Source of the DNA: Leptotrichia sp. oral taxon 215 str. W9775
GTDB taxonomy: Bacteria > Fusobacteriota > Fusobacteriia > Fusobacteriales > Leptotrichiaceae
Assembly (NCBI RefSeq): GCF_000469505.1
Contig: NZ_KI272841.1
Coordinates: forward strand, 1-64,000
DNA: 64,000 nucleotides
Direction of reading: 5' to 3'
Each line of letters begins with the position of its first letter. Position 1 is the stretch's first letter. Of the stretch, positions 63,062 to 64,000 are shown one piece after another. The translations under genes were made by a program, and so were the position numbers. The notes beneath the pieces were generated by a model. The model saw nothing but the letters and a program-made list of their open reading frames with translations, made no database searches and had not been told where the DNA came from.

Positions 63062-64000
63062 ATGAAAAAATATCTGGATGAAATGACAAAGGAAGAATTA
63101 ATACATCTTGCAATGCAGGAATGCGTCCTTCTTGAATTGACTTTTGATAAGGAAAAAATTATGAAAAAGCTTGAAAAGAAAGGATATGAACGTATTAAGG
63201 AAACTGAAAGTTTACCTAAAAAAGAAAAAGTTTCAGCAGAAGAGAAAGAAATTTATCTGGATGAAAAAAATGAAAATATAGAAAAAAAGGGAGGCTACGA
63301 AGATATGAAAGAAGATTTAAAATTAAAGGGTACAGAAGTAATTGAAGAAGAAATTCAAGTTGAAGAAGTAGACTTTTCTGTAGAATCTATATTTCCTTAC
63401 AGAAGTAGAAGCTATTACAGAAACTATCCTAACAGAAAGTTAATAAGATCTGTCATAAGAATTCATAGAAGAAGCAGAAGGGATTCTTTTCAGGAAATTT
63501 CTTTTAACTATAAGGATATAGATGAAGAACAGATAAAAAAGAGAGAAATTGAAACAGCTATTAACAGTTCAAAATTTGAAAAAGGAAGAGATTATGAAAA
63601 TAAGTCAAAAGAAGAAGAAATCTATTTTGATAAGGCATATCTGCCTAGTTCTTATTTTGTAGATGAAGTAGTGTTAATGCCTAAAAATCCTACAACATTG
63701 TTTGTTTACTGGGAAATAAGGGATGACACGTTTGCAAGATTGTCAGAAAATAATCATGTACTGGATAATGTTGTAATTAAGCTTATGAAAGAGGGTCATG
63801 AATATAGAAAAATAATAAGACATGAAAGAATAGGTTCACATTACATTACTGAAGTTGATGCAAGTCAAAGTTATGAAGTGCTTATAGGATATGAAGATCA
63901 GTATGGTAACTTTTCAGAAGTTGCCCATTCTCAAGAAGCAATAGTTCCTTCAGATAAATTATCTGATAATTTTGATTTATTATGGGGAACTGTTAAGGAA
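63062..64000 (+). CDS. DUF4912-domain protein (cut by right edge)
   Basis: Open for 313 codons from ATG 63062 (GGAGATTG upstream) to the window end. The N-terminal 40 residues are helical, followed by a charged linker (about 45-190) containing YRSRSYYRNYPNRK and RSVIRIHRRSRRD. From about 195 the pattern LPSSYFVDEVVLMPKNPTTL then FVYWEI is the DUF4912 signature, a fold associated with cell-envelope and glycogen-linked proteins. Function unknown. No terminator after atpC, so it may be the last gene of the ATPase transcript. Confidence 0.75.
   Translation, partial: MKKYLDEMTKEELIHLAMQECVLLELTFDKEKIMKKLEKKGYERIKETESLPKKEKVSAEEKEIYLDEKNENIEKKGGYEDMKEDLKLKGTEVIEEEIQVEEVDFSVESIFPYRSRSYYRNYPNRKLIRSVIRIHRRSRRDSFQEISFNYKDIDEEQIKKREIETAINSSKFEKGRDYENKSKEEEIYFDKAYLPSSYFVDEVVLMPKNPTTLFVYWEIRDDTFARLSENNHVLDNVVIKLMKEGHEYRKIIRHERIGSHYITEVDASQSYEVLIGYEDQYGNFSEVAHSQEAIVPSDKLSDNFDLLWGTVKE

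Noticed and set aside
1..64000. tRNA, rRNA or tmRNA genes
   Set aside because: I scanned the gaps for cloverleaf ends and GTTCRANNC-type loops and saw none; gaps are AT-rich and mostly shorter than 300 bp.

Overview
The window is a low-GC, mostly co-oriented stretch of a Gram-negative anaerobe. The best guess is a fusobacterium of the Leptotrichia group. This rests on a 2365-residue type V autotransporter with the fusobacterial N-terminal leader, a Na+-type F-ATPase c subunit, formate-tetrahydrofolate ligase, and very A/G-rich coding strands with clear SD sites. All intact genes but three (7921-8346, 8433-9347, 27230-27742) lie on the plus strand. Species identity cannot be read from the sequence alone.

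Layout. 1-7.6 kb: the end of an unidentified gene, then the giant autotransporter under a near-consensus promoter. 7.6-9.5 kb: a ~245 bp hairpin element, two exported proteins on the minus strand (one NlpC/P60), and a divergent promoter shared with fhs. 9.5-17 kb: fhs, a PatB/MalY C-S lyase, and a four-gene surface-glycan cluster (two family 2 glycosyltransferases, a CDP-glycerol glycerophosphotransferase-like enzyme, a polyprenyl-phosphate sugar transferase). 17-31.7 kb: mainly housekeeping genes (smc, an alpha/beta hydrolase-MlaA pair, a DUF4298 protein, an AhpF/TrxB-like reductase, gldA, rarA, rapZ, uvrC) plus exported proteins of unknown role. 31.8-37.9 kb: a BMP-type nucleoside ABC importer followed by pyrimidine-nucleoside phosphorylase.

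37.9-50.6 kb is the accessory part. It holds a GNAT pseudogene beside an intact GNAT, corA coupled to a pectate-lyase-like gene, a YefM-YoeB toxin-antitoxin pair between two ~118 bp direct repeats, two DUF4143 AAA ATPases (the second followed by a Fic protein), deoC, an SH3 protein, a 3-methyladenine glycosylase, a DKNYY protein, a broken endonuclease/phosphatase gene and two unknown genes. Leucine codons here shift towards TTA/TTG.

50.7-54.5 kb: deoB, a Nudix protein, a Nim-like flavoprotein, deoD and cdd. With the importer, pdp and deoC these form a full route: nucleosides are imported, cleaved to base plus (deoxy)ribose-1-phosphate, isomerised by DeoB and split by DeoC to acetaldehyde and glyceraldehyde-3-phosphate. 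54.7-63 kb: a methyltransferase, then the F-ATPase operon (atpZ-like, atpI-like, atpBEFHAGDC). A DUF4912 protein runs off the right edge.

The most unusual signal is around 41-42 kb and 46.6 kb. Both DUF4143 ATPase genes are preceded by iterated AT-rich motifs. At the first, AGTTATAACT palindromes recur every 39-40 bp, and a diverged copy of the same module also lies on the other side of the toxin-antitoxin pair.
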